Origin: JBBSVE01 sp038233815
GTDB lineage: Bacteria > Pseudomonadota > Alphaproteobacteria > Rhodobacterales > Rhodobacteraceae
DNA: 17,601 nucleotides
Assembly (NCBI GenBank): GCA_038233815.1
Contig: JBBSVE010000056.1
Location: forward strand, 1-17,601
Direction: 5' to 3'
The notes beneath the pieces were generated by a model that saw only the letters and a program-made list of their open reading frames with translations, was not told where the DNA came from and did no database searches. Numbering within the stretch: the stretch's first letter is position 1; every line of letters begins with the position of its first letter. This document shows positions 1 through 8,014 of the stretch, one piece after another. The translations under genes and the position numbers were made by a program.

Positions 1-872
1 AGCCCGAAGGCGGCGATGTTGGCGCGGATGTTGGCCACCCGGTCGGACCGCACTTCTACCGCCAACGCGCGCCCTCCCGCACGGCACCATTCCACCGACA
101 CGCTGCCCGACCCCGCCCCCAGATCCCAGAGCCGCTCCTCCGCCAGGGGCGCCAGTGCGGCCAGCGTCAACGCCCGCACCGCACGCTTCGTGATCTGGCC
201 GTCATGGGCGAAGGCATCCTCGGGCAGACCGGGCGTCAGCGGCAGACCGGGGGGGCAGGCGACCTCCACCGCGACAGCCACGGGGGCTGCGATGTCGGTC
301 AGCGCAACTGCATCCGCGCGCACGTTTCGCACCCGCTCGAAAGGCCCGCCGAGCCGTTCGAGCACATGGACGTCAGACGCCCCCGCCCCCCGCGCGGCCA
401 GCCAAGCCGCCAGTATTCCCACCGCATCGCCGTCGCGCACTAGGCAGATCATCCGCCGGCCGTTCCGCAGATCCGGCACCAATTGCCCCAGATCCCCGGC
501 ATGGAGGCCGTGACAGGCCACCGCCTCCAGCCGCCAGCCGATCCGGTTCGCCGCCAGCGAGAATGTCGAGGGGGCCGGGTGCGACACCCACTCCCCCTCC
601 GCCAGGTGGGGGAGGAGCGATCCGCCCGCGCCGAACCAGAACGGATCGCCCGACGCCAGCACCGCCACCCGCCGCCCCCGCAGTGCCAGCACGGGGGTCA
701 CCGAAAACGGCACCGGCCATGCCCGCCCCCGGTCGCCCGCGGCCACGAGGTCCAGATGGCGCGGCCCGCCGAAGATCACCTCCGCCCCCGCCAGCGCCCG
801 GAGGCTTGCGGGGCGCAGGCCCTCCGGTCCATCCTCGCCCAGCCCCACGATCGCGAGCCACGGATCAGCCAT
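1..872 (-). CDS. cobL: Precorrin-6Y C5,15-methyltransferase (decarboxylating), C-terminus cut by window edge
   Basis: CobL methylates precorrin-6Y (dihydro-precorrin-6) at C5 and C15 and decarboxylates the acetate side chain, giving precorrin-8X, the substrate of CobH. The visible 290 codons show both family domains. The N-terminal CbiE-like tetrapyrrole methylase carries GLGEDG at residues 10-15 and SGDP at about 74-77. The C-terminal CbiT-like Rossmann methyltransferase carries the SAM-binding WDLGAGSG at about 249-256. The family is usually around 400 aa, so roughly 110 residues lie beyond the left edge. The start is ATG at 872-870, preceded by a perfect AAGGAGG at a 6-nt distance. An in-frame ATG at 878 is also possible but would touch the Shine-Dalgarno sequence. 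The gene has the same orientation as cobJ but is separated from it by the antisense gene cobK. The start codon overlaps that of cobK. Confidence 0.93.
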   Translation of the reverse strand, partial: MADPWLAIVGLGEDGPEGLRPASLRALAGAEVIFGGPRHLDLVAAGDRGRAWPVPFSVTPVLALRGRRVAVLASGDPFWFGAGGSLLPHLAEGEWVSHPAPSTFSLAANRIGWRLEAVACHGLHAGDLGQLVPDLRNGRRMICLVRDGDAVGILAAWLAARGAGASDVHVLERLGGPFERVRNVRADAVALTDIAAPVAVAVEVACPPGLPLTPGLPEDAFAHDGQITKRAVRALTLAALAPLAEERLWDLGAGSGSVSVEWCRAGGRALAVEVRSDRVANIRANIAAFG

Positions 873-1614
873 GCGCATCCTCCTTCTCGGCGGCACGACG
901 GAAGCCTCGGCGCTGGCCCGCGCGCTGGTGGGCCGGGATGCCGTCTTTTCCTACGCCGGACGCACCGCGGACCCCGCACCGCAACCCCTGCCCACCAGGA
1001 CGGGTGGCTTCGGCGGGGTCGACGGGTTGCGCCGCTATCTGGAGGCGGAGGCCATTACTCATGTCGTGGACGCGACCCACCCCTTCGCCGCGCAGATGAC
1101 GCGCCATGCGGTGGAGGCCTGCGCCGGATCGCAGATCCCGCTGATCGGGTTCGAGCGTGCGGCGTGGCAGCCGGGACAGGGGGATCGCTGGACCTCCGTG
1201 CCCGATCTCGATGCTGCGGCGCGGTGTCTGCCCGAAGCCCCGGCGCATGTGTTCTTGGCCATCGGAAAGCTCGGCCTCGCCGCGTTCGCTGCGCGGCCGG
1301 ACCTGCGCTATCTGCTGCGTCTCGTCGATCCGCCCGATGCGGTGCCGTTGCCTCGTGCGACCGTCGTCGTCGCGCGCGGGCCGTTCGACGCGGACGTCGA
1401 CGCGGCGCTGATGCGTGCGCATGCCGTCACTCATGTCGTGGCCAAGAACGCGGGCGGGGAGGGCGCGCGGGCCAAGCTCACCGCCGCGCGCAGGCTCGGC
1501 CTGCCGGTCGTGATGGTCGAACGCCCGGCGCAGTCCGCGCGCCGCCTCGCGCGTTCCGTGGCCGGGGTGCTGGACTGGCTCGACCGCCCGGATCACGCCG
1601 ACCTCGGGGTGTAG
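871..1614 (+). CDS. cobK: Precorrin-6A reductase
   Basis: CobK is the NADPH-dependent reductase that converts precorrin-6A to precorrin-6B in the aerobic cobalamin pathway. The protein is 247 aa, a normal family length. It begins MRILLLGGTTEASALAR, the expected N-terminal nucleotide-binding signature (GGTTE at 7-11), and includes the conserved DATHPFA region near residue 70. The gene is on the opposite strand to its pathway neighbours. Its 3' end overlaps cobJ by 22 bp and its ATG shares the CATG at 870-873 with the cobL ATG. No Shine-Dalgarno sequence is visible before the ATG, so translation may be weak or leaderless. Any promoter must lie inside the cobL coding region, so cobK is probably not under direct control of the B12 riboswitch. 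Function is confident; regulation is inferred. Confidence 0.94.
   Translation: MRILLLGGTTEASALARALVGRDAVFSYAGRTADPAPQPLPTRTGGFGGVDGLRRYLEAEAITHVVDATHPFAAQMTRHAVEACAGSQIPLIGFERAAWQPGQGDRWTSVPDLDAAARCLPEAPAHVFLAIGKLGLAAFAARPDLRYLLRLVDPPDAVPLPRATVVVARGPFDADVDAALMRAHAVTHVVAKNAGGEGARAKLTAARRLGLPVVMVERPAQSARRLARSVAGVLDWLDRPDHADLGV
879..885 (-). promoter_or_regulatory. Perfect Shine-Dalgarno of cobL, inside antisense cobK codons 3-5
   Basis: Read on the minus strand the sequence is AAGGAGG, followed by ATGCGC and then the cobL ATG (870-872). The same bases on the plus strand form parts of cobK codons 3-5 (Ile-Leu-Leu). This site supports the cobL start at 872 over the in-frame ATG at 878. cobK itself has no recognisable Shine-Dalgarno sequence upstream. 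Confidence 0.7.
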
Positions 1615-2315
1615 ACGTAGCGCCCGACGCGCCGGGTGGCGGCATTGCCGACCAGCACGACGGTGCGCATGTCGGCCATCTCGGGCCGCGCCTCGGCCAG
1701 CGTGACGGTGTGGATCGCCTGCTCCGGCGTGGTGACGGCGCGCGCGAAGGTGATGAGCCGATCCCCGCCGCACGCCGCGCGCAACAGGTCCAGCACCCGC
1801 GCAAACCCGTCCGGGCGGGAGGCGGAGCGGGGGTTGTAGAAGGCCATCGCGAAATCCGCCTCCGCCGCCAGCCGGACCCTGCGCTCGATGAGCGCCGCCG
1901 GTTTCAGATTATCGCTGAGGTTGATCGCGCAGAAATCGTGCCCCAGCGGTGCGCCCGCCGCCGCCGCCGCAAGCATGGCGGTGATCCCCGGCAGCACCCG
2001 GACGTCGGGCGGTGCCGCCATCCCCTCCATCGCCTCGAACACCGCCGAGGCCATCGCGAAGACCCCCGGATCGCCGGACGACACAACGACCACCTGTCGC
2101 CCCTGAGCAGCCAGCCGCAGTGCGAGCGCCGCCCGGTCCATCTCCACCCGGTTGTCGCTGGGATGGAGGGTCAGGCCGGGGCGCGGCGCCACCCGCGCGA
2201 CGTAAGGGATGTAGCCGATCACGTCGGTCGCCCGGGCCAGCGCCTCCGTCACCTCGGGCGTGACCATCGTCGCCACACCGGGGCCGAGGCCCGCGATGAC
2301 GAGGGTGCCGGTCAC
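1593..2315 (-). CDS. cobJ: Precorrin-3B C17-methyltransferase
   Basis: CobJ uses SAM to methylate C17 of precorrin-3B, with ring contraction, giving precorrin-4. The protein is 240 aa, typical for the family, and is a single tetrapyrrole methylase domain. GLGPG lies at residues 9-13, SSGDPGVFAMA starts at about 79, and a VLPGITAM segment follows. I chose the GTG start at 2315 because it forms a GTGA overlap with the cobI stop, has GGAG 8 nt upstream, and gives the family N-terminus VTGTLVIAGLGPG. A longer reading frame from 2444 only adds sequence that lies within cobI. The gene ends at 1593, inside the last 22 bp of convergent cobK. It is the last gene of the uninterrupted leftward cob run. 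Confidence 0.94.
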   Translation of the reverse strand: MTGTLVIAGLGPGVATMVTPEVTEALARATDVIGYIPYVARVAPRPGLTLHPSDNRVEMDRAALALRLAAQGRQVVVVSSGDPGVFAMASAVFEAMEGMAAPPDVRVLPGITAMLAAAAAGAPLGHDFCAINLSDNLKPAALIERRVRLAAEADFAMAFYNPRSASRPDGFARVLDLLRAACGGDRLITFARAVTTPEQAIHTVTLAEARPEMADMRTVVLVGNAATRRVGRYVYTPRSA

Positions 2316-3037
2316 TCCGCCAACTCCGGCCGGCGGCCATGGCCATGCACCAGCACGATCGCGAAATAGGGGCAATCCGCGCCGTCCACATCGACGAGCC
2401 GCACGACGCGCTGGCCCGGCATCGTCCCGCGCTCCACCAGCCACGCGTCGGAGAGGCGTCCGACAGCCTCCAGCGCGCGCCGGACGCGAGGCAGGTTGCG
2501 TCCCGTCTTCATCACGACGAGCGCGTCAGTGCCCGCCATTCGGCGCGCAAGTTCCGCTTCCGGCAAGGTGCCCATCAGCACGGTCAGCACGTCGTCGCCC
2601 CAGGTGAAGGGATGCCCCACGGCGTTCCAGCAACCCGTCATGCCGGTGATCCCGGGCACCACCTCCACCTCCGCACGATCTTGCAGCCGGGTCTGGAGAT
2701 GCATGAACGAGCCGTAGAAATAGGGGTCTCCCTCGCAAAGCACGACGACCTCCCCCGGTTCTGCCGCCAGCCGGTCGGCCCATGTATCGTAAAAGCGGGC
2801 GAGGATGTCGTTGTAGGCCGGGCCGTCGAACGGCATCTCGGTCGTGACCGGGTATTCCATCGCCAGCTCGACCACACCGGGCGCGAGCATCCCCTCCACG
2901 ATGCGGCGTGCCTGCCCCTGCCGGCCAGATTTGCGAAAATAGGCGACGGTGCGCGCGCCCCGCACCAGCCGGTCGGCGCGCACCGACATGAGGTCGGGAT
3001 CGCCGGGGCCGAGGCCGGTGCAAAGTATCCGCGCCAC
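2312..3037 (-). CDS. cobI: Precorrin-2 C20-methyltransferase
   Basis: CobI methylates precorrin-2 at C20 with SAM, giving precorrin-3A, the substrate of CobG. The protein is 241 aa, normal for the family. GLGPGDPDLMS at residues 8-18 distinguishes it from CobJ and is typical of CobI/CbiL; CEGDPYFYGSF follows at about 101-111, then VVPGITGMTGCW. I place the start at GTG 3037: this leaves one base after the cobH TAG and gives the family N-terminus VARILCTGLGPGDP. The stop overlaps the cobJ start as GTGA. No strong Shine-Dalgarno sequence is visible, so translation is probably coupled to cobH. Confidence 0.94.
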   Translation of the reverse strand: MARILCTGLGPGDPDLMSVRADRLVRGARTVAYFRKSGRQGQARRIVEGMLAPGVVELAMEYPVTTEMPFDGPAYNDILARFYDTWADRLAAEPGEVVVLCEGDPYFYGSFMHLQTRLQDRAEVEVVPGITGMTGCWNAVGHPFTWGDDVLTVLMGTLPEAELARRMAGTDALVVMKTGRNLPRVRRALEAVGRLSDAWLVERGTMPGQRVVRLVDVDGADCPYFAIVLVHGHGRRPELAE

Positions 3038-3038
3038 C

Positions 3039-3668
3039 CTATTCGACCCGGCTCGCCAGCGCATTGACCGCCGCCACCGCGATGGCCGACCCGCCAAGGC
3101 GCCCTTCGACCGCGAGCGCGGGGACCGGAGGGGCGGCCATCAGCGCCGCCTTGCTCTCCGCCGCGCCGATGAAGCCCACGGGGCATCCGATGATCGCGGC
3201 CGGGCGCGGGCAGGTCGGATCCTCCAGCATGTTGAGGAGGTGGAAGAGCGCTGTCGGCGCATTGCCGATGGCTACCACGGCGCCGGCCAGATGCGGGCGC
3301 CACAGCTCCAGCGCCGCGGCGGACCGGGTGTTGCCTACCGCGCGCGCAAGCTCTGCCACGCCCGGATCGTGGAGTGTGCAGATCACCGCATTGCCAGCGG
3401 GCAGGCGCGTGCGCGTGATCCCCTCGCTCACCATCCGCGCGTCGCACAGGATCGGGGCGCCAGCTTCCAGCGCCGCGCGGGCGGCGCGCGCCATGCCGGA
3501 GGAAAAGCGGATATGGCGCGCAAGTTCCGTCATCCCGGCGGCATGGATCATCCGCACGGCGACGATCTCCTCCTCCTCCGAAAAGTGGGCGAGGTCGGAT
3601 TCCGCCCGGATCATTGCGAAGGACTGGCGGTAGATCGTGGCGCCATCGGTCTGGTAACTGTGCGGCAT
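3039..3668 (-). CDS. cobH: Precorrin-8X methylmutase
   Basis: CobH moves the methyl group from C11 to C12 in precorrin-8X, giving hydrogenobyrinate. The protein is 209 aa, the usual size. It shows VRMIHAAGM with His42, matching the catalytic histidine (His43) of the characterised Pseudomonas denitrificans enzyme, and the later AIIGCPVGFIGAAESK segment conserved in CobH/CbiC. The ATG at 3668 overlaps the cobG stop in TGATG, which argues for translational coupling; longer in-frame starts up to 3821 lie within cobG and lack homology-like sequence. The substrate comes from CobL, which lies beyond the antisense cobK on the same strand. Confidence 0.95.
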   Translation of the reverse strand: MPHSYQTDGATIYRQSFAMIRAESDLAHFSEEEEIVAVRMIHAAGMTELARHIRFSSGMARAARAALEAGAPILCDARMVSEGITRTRLPAGNAVICTLHDPGVAELARAVGNTRSAAALELWRPHLAGAVVAIGNAPTALFHLLNMLEDPTCPRPAAIIGCPVGFIGAAESKAALMAAPPVPALAVEGRLGGSAIAVAAVNALASRVE

Positions 3669-4795
3669 CAAAGGGTTCCGATGGACTGTTGCAAGAGTGC
3701 GTGAAGACGGGAGGCAGGATGCGTCGGCCCCGTGACGCAATCGGCCGTGACGCCCCGGCCAAGGCGGAAGCCGCCCTCGTCCGCGACCAGCACCCATGCG
3801 GCGGGGTGGGCGCAAGCGCACCCCTTGCCACAGCCGGAAACGTGGAGGAGCCTGTCGCCGCGCGGCACGGCATTCGCCAACGCCCGTGCCACATTGCGCG
3901 TCGACCCGAGCGCCTGCGCGCAGCCGGGCGCGCCGATACAGGCCACAACGCGCAACAACGGATCGTCGGGGTCCGCGATCAGATCGGGCAGACGGGGTGC
4001 CTCTCGCGCTCCTTCGATCAGCACCATCCGCCAGGGGGTAAGGCGGACAGCACCCAACGTGGCGAGGCTCGACGCCTCCAGCGCCCCGAAGGCGAAGGCC
4101 ACGAGCAGGCCCGCAGGAACGGGTCCGGGCGTGGGGACATACGGGGCATGATCATGCCGGGCCACCGCGCGGAAGGCAGCAGGCAGCACCGCGCCCGATG
4201 CGATGAGCGGCGCCATCCGCCCGTGCGCCGCCTCTGCAAACCACGCAGCGAGCGTAAGGGCCGTGGCGGCGGCATCCGCACCGTCCACCAGCGCGCCCGT
4301 CGTCGCACCGTCGGCCCGCACCAGCCATCCGCCGTCTTGCCGCTCCACCCGGATATCGGCGGAGGCGGTCCGCAGCGCACCCTCCGCATCCACCGCAACC
4401 CCGAATTTCGACGGCAGCCGGAGCGTGGAGCCCGAAAGCGCCGCCTCCAGCGCGTGGGCCACCTCCATCGCGCCGTCGCCCTGCGCATGGAAGGGGGTCA
4501 GCATCACGCGGCGTCGGTCCTCCGCCGCGGCCGTCGCGTCGATCAGGCCGAGGTCGCGCAGCGCCTCGATCAATGCAAGATGATCCACCTCCGTCACACC
4601 CCGGATCTGGAGGTTTGCGCGCGAGGAGAGGTCGAGATGCCCATTGCCATACCGCTCCGAAAGGGCCGCGATTCCGGCGGTCTGGGTCGCTGAAAGCCGC
4701 CCCCCGAACGGCCGGATCCGCACGATCAGACCGTCCCCCGACCGCATCGGGCGCAAGGCGCCGGGGCACCAGCCCTTGACGCGGGGCGCGGTCAC
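3668..4795 (-). CDS. cobG: Precorrin-3B synthase (sulfite/nitrite reductase-like monooxygenase)
   Basis: CobG hydroxylates precorrin-3A using O2 and prepares ring contraction, so its presence marks the aerobic route. The protein is about 375 aa and resembles half of a sulfite/nitrite reductase. An N-terminal ferredoxin-like region includes LSSRANLQIRG. The C-terminal [4Fe-4S] site has CIGAPGC (Cys286, Cys292) and CGKGC (Cys322, Cys326). It is shorter than the 459-aa P. denitrificans protein, but both halves are present. I chose the GTG start at 4795, which overlaps the cobN stop as GTGA and gives TAPRVKGWCPGALRPM; an ATG at 4831 would lie inside cobN. The gene ends in a TGATG overlap with cobH. 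Some Rhodobacter use CobZ for this step; this organism has CobG. Confidence 0.93.
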   Translation of the reverse strand: MTAPRVKGWCPGALRPMRSGDGLIVRIRPFGGRLSATQTAGIAALSERYGNGHLDLSSRANLQIRGVTEVDHLALIEALRDLGLIDATAAAEDRRRVMLTPFHAQGDGAMEVAHALEAALSGSTLRLPSKFGVAVDAEGALRTASADIRVERQDGGWLVRADGATTGALVDGADAAATALTLAAWFAEAAHGRMAPLIASGAVLPAAFRAVARHDHAPYVPTPGPVPAGLLVAFAFGALEASSLATLGAVRLTPWRMVLIEGAREAPRLPDLIADPDDPLLRVVACIGAPGCAQALGSTRNVARALANAVPRGDRLLHVSGCGKGCACAHPAAWVLVADEGGFRLGRGVTADCVTGPTHPASRLHALLQQSIGTL

Positions 4796-7700
4796 AGGCT
4801 TGCCATGATCGAGTTCCGGCGCGTCACCCACAACCCCGCATCATGGAGCGCCGCGAACCGCGCCCGCAAGGCGGCAAGCGCACCGGGGTTGGCACGTTCC
4901 ATGAAGGCCACGAGATCGGCCCTCCCCAGCGTTGCGTCGTGATAGAGGTCTATCAGATGCCCCGGCACGGCGCGCGTCAAATGCGTGAAGGCAGCCAGAT
5001 GATCCATCGTCGCCGCAATCTCCGCCGCACCGCGAAAGCCGTGCCGCATCATCCCGGTGGCCCAATCCGGGTTGGCGGCGCGGGCGCGCACGGTGCGGGC
5101 GATCTCCTCGCTCAGCGCCCGCGCGCGGGGGGCGTCGGGGCGGGTCGCGTCCAGATGGTAGAGGGCGGGGACGGCGGAGCCCAACGCCGCTCGGGCCGCC
5201 GCGAACCCGCCTTCGTGCGCCGCATAGTCCGAGGCAAGGAGCACGTCCGTCTCCGCCAGATCCTGCACATGGGCGAACCCGTCGGCCGCCTTCACGCGCG
5301 CCTCCAACGCCGGGCGGTCCTGCCGCGCGTCGCCCTGCGGACCGATCGCCCATTCGCTTGCGTCGAGCCATGCCGTGCCAGCCGCCATGCGGCCCGCGTC
5401 GGAATAATCCTCCATCCCCGCGGTCATCGCGACACCGTAGAGCCCCGGTTTCGGCCCGAAGACGCGTGGGCTGCGGGCGCGGTAGGGGTTGTCCTCCGCT
5501 GTCTCCTCACGCAACGCCAATGCCTCGGCGCCGGCCTCGAACATCTGCGCCAGACCCGGAAACACGTCGCGAAAAAGGCCGGAGACGCGCAGGGTCACGT
5601 CGATCCGGGGGCGGCCCAGCAACGCCAGCGGCACGATCTCGAACCCCGACACGCGGGTGCCGCCATCGTCCCAGCGCGGCGCCAGACCGGCGAGGTGGAG
5701 CGCCATCGCGAACTCCTCGCCCGCCGTGCGCATCGAGGCCGAGCCCCAGAGGTCGATGACCAGCCCCCGCGGCCAGTCGCCATGGTCCTGCAGATGCCGT
5801 CGCAGCAACTCCTCTGCCAGCTTCACACCTTGCGCGTGCGCGCCCTGCGAGGGCACCGCGCGGGGATCGACGGAGTATAGGTTGCGCCCGGTCGGCAGCA
5901 CATCCGTCCGGCCCCGGTAGGGTGAGCCGGATGGTCCCGCTTCCACCCGCTGGCCCGCGAGCGCGGCCATGAGCCCCGCCATCTCTCCCGCCGCATCGCC
6001 ATAGACATGCAGACCGTCGCCGAAGCGGCTTTCCTTCAGGTCGCAGACGAAGCGGTCGATGCGGGTGATCGCCTCCGCCGGGGTCGCGTCGGGCGGCAGG
6101 CCCAGATCCGCCTCCACCCCCGCCGCGCGCGCCTCGTCGCGCACCGCGCCGATCAACCGCATCCGGCGCCCGGGGTCGAGCCCGTCCGCGGTGGAATATT
6201 CGTCGAGCAGGCCTTCGAGGCGCAACAATCCCTCCGGCGTCTGTGATGCCATCATCGGTGGCGGCAGATGGCCGAGCGTCACCGCCCCGATCCGGCGGCG
6301 CGCCTGCGCCGCCTCGCCGGGATCGTTGACGATGAACGGATAGATCACCGGCAGCGCACCCGTCAGCGCCTCCGGCCAGCAGTCCTGCGAGAGCGCGACG
6401 GCCTTGCCCGGCAGCCATTCGAGCGTGCCATGCGCGCCGACATGGACCAGAGCATGGAGCCCCTGCGCGCGGAGCCAGAGGTAGAAGGCGACATAGGCAT
6501 GGCGCGGCGTGCGGGCGAGATCGTGATACTCCCCGTCCCGCGCGGTCACGTCGCCGCGTTCCGGCTGCAGTGCCAGAAGCACCGCGCCGCGACGGATCGC
6601 AGGGAAACGGAACGCGCCTTGGTTGACGGTCGGATCGTCCGCCGGATCGCCCCACGCCGCGTGAAGATCGGCGCGCAGGCTGTCGGGAAGGCTCGACAAA
6701 GCCGCCAGATAATCCGCCACCGGCCAGTCGATCCGGGCGTCGGCCAGCGCCTCCGGTCCTGCCCCGTCCGCGACCGCGTAGCCTGCGGCACCCAACGCGC
6801 GCAGGATCGCCCCGGTCGAGGATACGGCGTCGAGGCCCACGGCATGGGCCAGCTGCCAGACCTTGCCGGGATAGGTTGAGAGCACCAGCGACACCTGCCG
6901 CCCCGCCACCGGGGTCGCGGAAAGCCGGTGCCAGCCCGCCACGCGGTCCACGATCGCGGAGATGCGGGTTTCGTCGGCGCGGTGGACGAAGCGCGAATAT
7001 TGCCGGTCGGGATCGCGGCGCGTCGGGGACTTGAAGCTCGCCACACCGGCACAGATGCGGCCGTCGACCTCCGGCAGGACCACATGCATGGCGAGGTCGG
7101 CGGGCGACAGGCCGCGCGCGGCCTCCGCCCATTCACGCCGCCGAGCGGTGGAGAGGGCAACCTGAAACACCGGGCAGCCGGGGGCATCGAGCGGTGAGGT
7201 GCCATCCCCGCCCCGGGCCGAAAAGGCAGTCGCGTTGACCACCGCAACGGGGCGTGCCTCGCGCAGGGCCCCGCGCACCCACAGAGCCGCATCGGATTTG
7301 AGCGACGGCGCGAACAGCCCCAACGCGTCGAAACCGCGGGCGCGGAACGCCCCGATCAGCGCATCCACCGGCCCGGTATCGGCGGCGGTCAGATAGGAGC
7401 GGTAGAAGGTCACGACGACACGCGGCAGGCCCACGTCCTCCCACCCCTCCACCACGCCGCGGTCGGGGTCATACCAGCCCGCATCGGGCACCGACTTCGC
7501 CCCCGCCACTGGCCCGGCGTAGAGCCCCGCCGCCAGCGCCAGTTGTGCCAGAGCCGCCTGCGCCGCGACCGCACCCCCCGCCTCGCACAGCGCCGACAGC
7601 CGCCGCAGGGTCGACACGGGAAGCGTCGAGAGCGCGTCGAGCCTCGCGTCGGGACGACCGTCAGCCGGCAGAACTGCAAGCGCGATTCCCTGCCTGCGCG

Positions 7701-8010
7701 CCAGATCCTGAACCTGCGCCAGACCGTAGGCCCAGTAACTCTCCCCCCCGATCACCCGGACCAGCACCGCCTTCGCCCCCTGCAGGGTCTGCGCGCAATA
7801 GGTATCGACCGACAAGGGATGGCGCAGCGCCACGAGATTGGCGAGCCGGAGCGAGGGCAACCCCGCGCGACCCCTCTGCCAGCCCGTGGCAAACGCACCC
7901 AGATCGCTGTCCGAGAAGGACAGGACCACCATCTCCGCCGGGGATTGGCCCACATCGAACGGCGTCTCCGTCTCCTCCAGCCCGTGGCCTTCGCGAAAGA
8001 CGACATGCAT
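4792..8010 (-). CDS. cobN: Cobaltochelatase subunit CobN
   Basis: CobN is the large subunit of the ATP-dependent aerobic cobaltochelatase, which inserts Co2+ into hydrogenobyrinic acid a,c-diamide with CobS and CobT. The 1072-aa protein is collinear with the CobN/magnesium chelatase H family. It includes the conserved HVGAHGTLEWLPGKAVALS block with His527, and near the C-terminus the chelatase-type MMRHGFRGAAEIAATMDHL segment. It is shorter than the roughly 1275-aa P. denitrificans protein. The start is ATG 8010, 4 nt after the cobW stop, with GGAGG at the end of cobW 9 nt upstream. The stop overlaps cobG as GTGA. CobS and CobT are not encoded in this window. A BchH (Mg chelatase) identity is less likely given the cob-gene context. 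Confidence 0.95.
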   Translation of the reverse strand: MHVVFREGHGLEETETPFDVGQSPAEMVVLSFSDSDLGAFATGWQRGRAGLPSLRLANLVALRHPLSVDTYCAQTLQGAKAVLVRVIGGESYWAYGLAQVQDLARRQGIALAVLPADGRPDARLDALSTLPVSTLRRLSALCEAGGAVAAQAALAQLALAAGLYAGPVAGAKSVPDAGWYDPDRGVVEGWEDVGLPRVVVTFYRSYLTAADTGPVDALIGAFRARGFDALGLFAPSLKSDAALWVRGALREARPVAVVNATAFSARGGDGTSPLDAPGCPVFQVALSTARRREWAEAARGLSPADLAMHVVLPEVDGRICAGVASFKSPTRRDPDRQYSRFVHRADETRISAIVDRVAGWHRLSATPVAGRQVSLVLSTYPGKVWQLAHAVGLDAVSSTGAILRALGAAGYAVADGAGPEALADARIDWPVADYLAALSSLPDSLRADLHAAWGDPADDPTVNQGAFRFPAIRRGAVLLALQPERGDVTARDGEYHDLARTPRHAYVAFYLWLRAQGLHALVHVGAHGTLEWLPGKAVALSQDCWPEALTGALPVIYPFIVNDPGEAAQARRRIGAVTLGHLPPPMMASQTPEGLLRLEGLLDEYSTADGLDPGRRMRLIGAVRDEARAAGVEADLGLPPDATPAEAITRIDRFVCDLKESRFGDGLHVYGDAAGEMAGLMAALAGQRVEAGPSGSPYRGRTDVLPTGRNLYSVDPRAVPSQGAHAQGVKLAEELLRRHLQDHGDWPRGLVIDLWGSASMRTAGEEFAMALHLAGLAPRWDDGGTRVSGFEIVPLALLGRPRIDVTLRVSGLFRDVFPGLAQMFEAGAEALALREETAEDNPYRARSPRVFGPKPGLYGVAMTAGMEDYSDAGRMAAGTAWLDASEWAIGPQGDARQDRPALEARVKAADGFAHVQDLAETDVLLASDYAAHEGGFAAARAALGSAVPALYHLDATRPDAPRARALSEEIARTVRARAANPDWATGMMRHGFRGAAEIAATMDHLAAFTHLTRAVPGHLIDLYHDATLGRADLVAFMERANPGALAALRARFAALHDAGLWVTRRNSIMASL

Positions 8011-8014
8011 GGGA

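Noticed and set aside
483..2369. A 628-codon plus-strand open frame across cobL, cobK and cobJ
   Set aside because: It is rich in Arg, Gly and Pro, shows no recognisable domain, and is antisense or out of frame to well-supported cob genes. Such frames are expected in GC-rich DNA.
2638..3948. A 436-codon minus-strand frame overlapping cobI, cobH and cobG in another frame
   Set aside because: Its composition is Arg/Ala-rich and low in family-like motifs, while the genes in the other frames have full conserved motifs.
4796..4831. Longer cobG start at ATG 4831
   Set aside because: It would overlap cobN by 40 bp. GTG 4795 makes the GTGA junction typical of this operon and the expected N-terminus.
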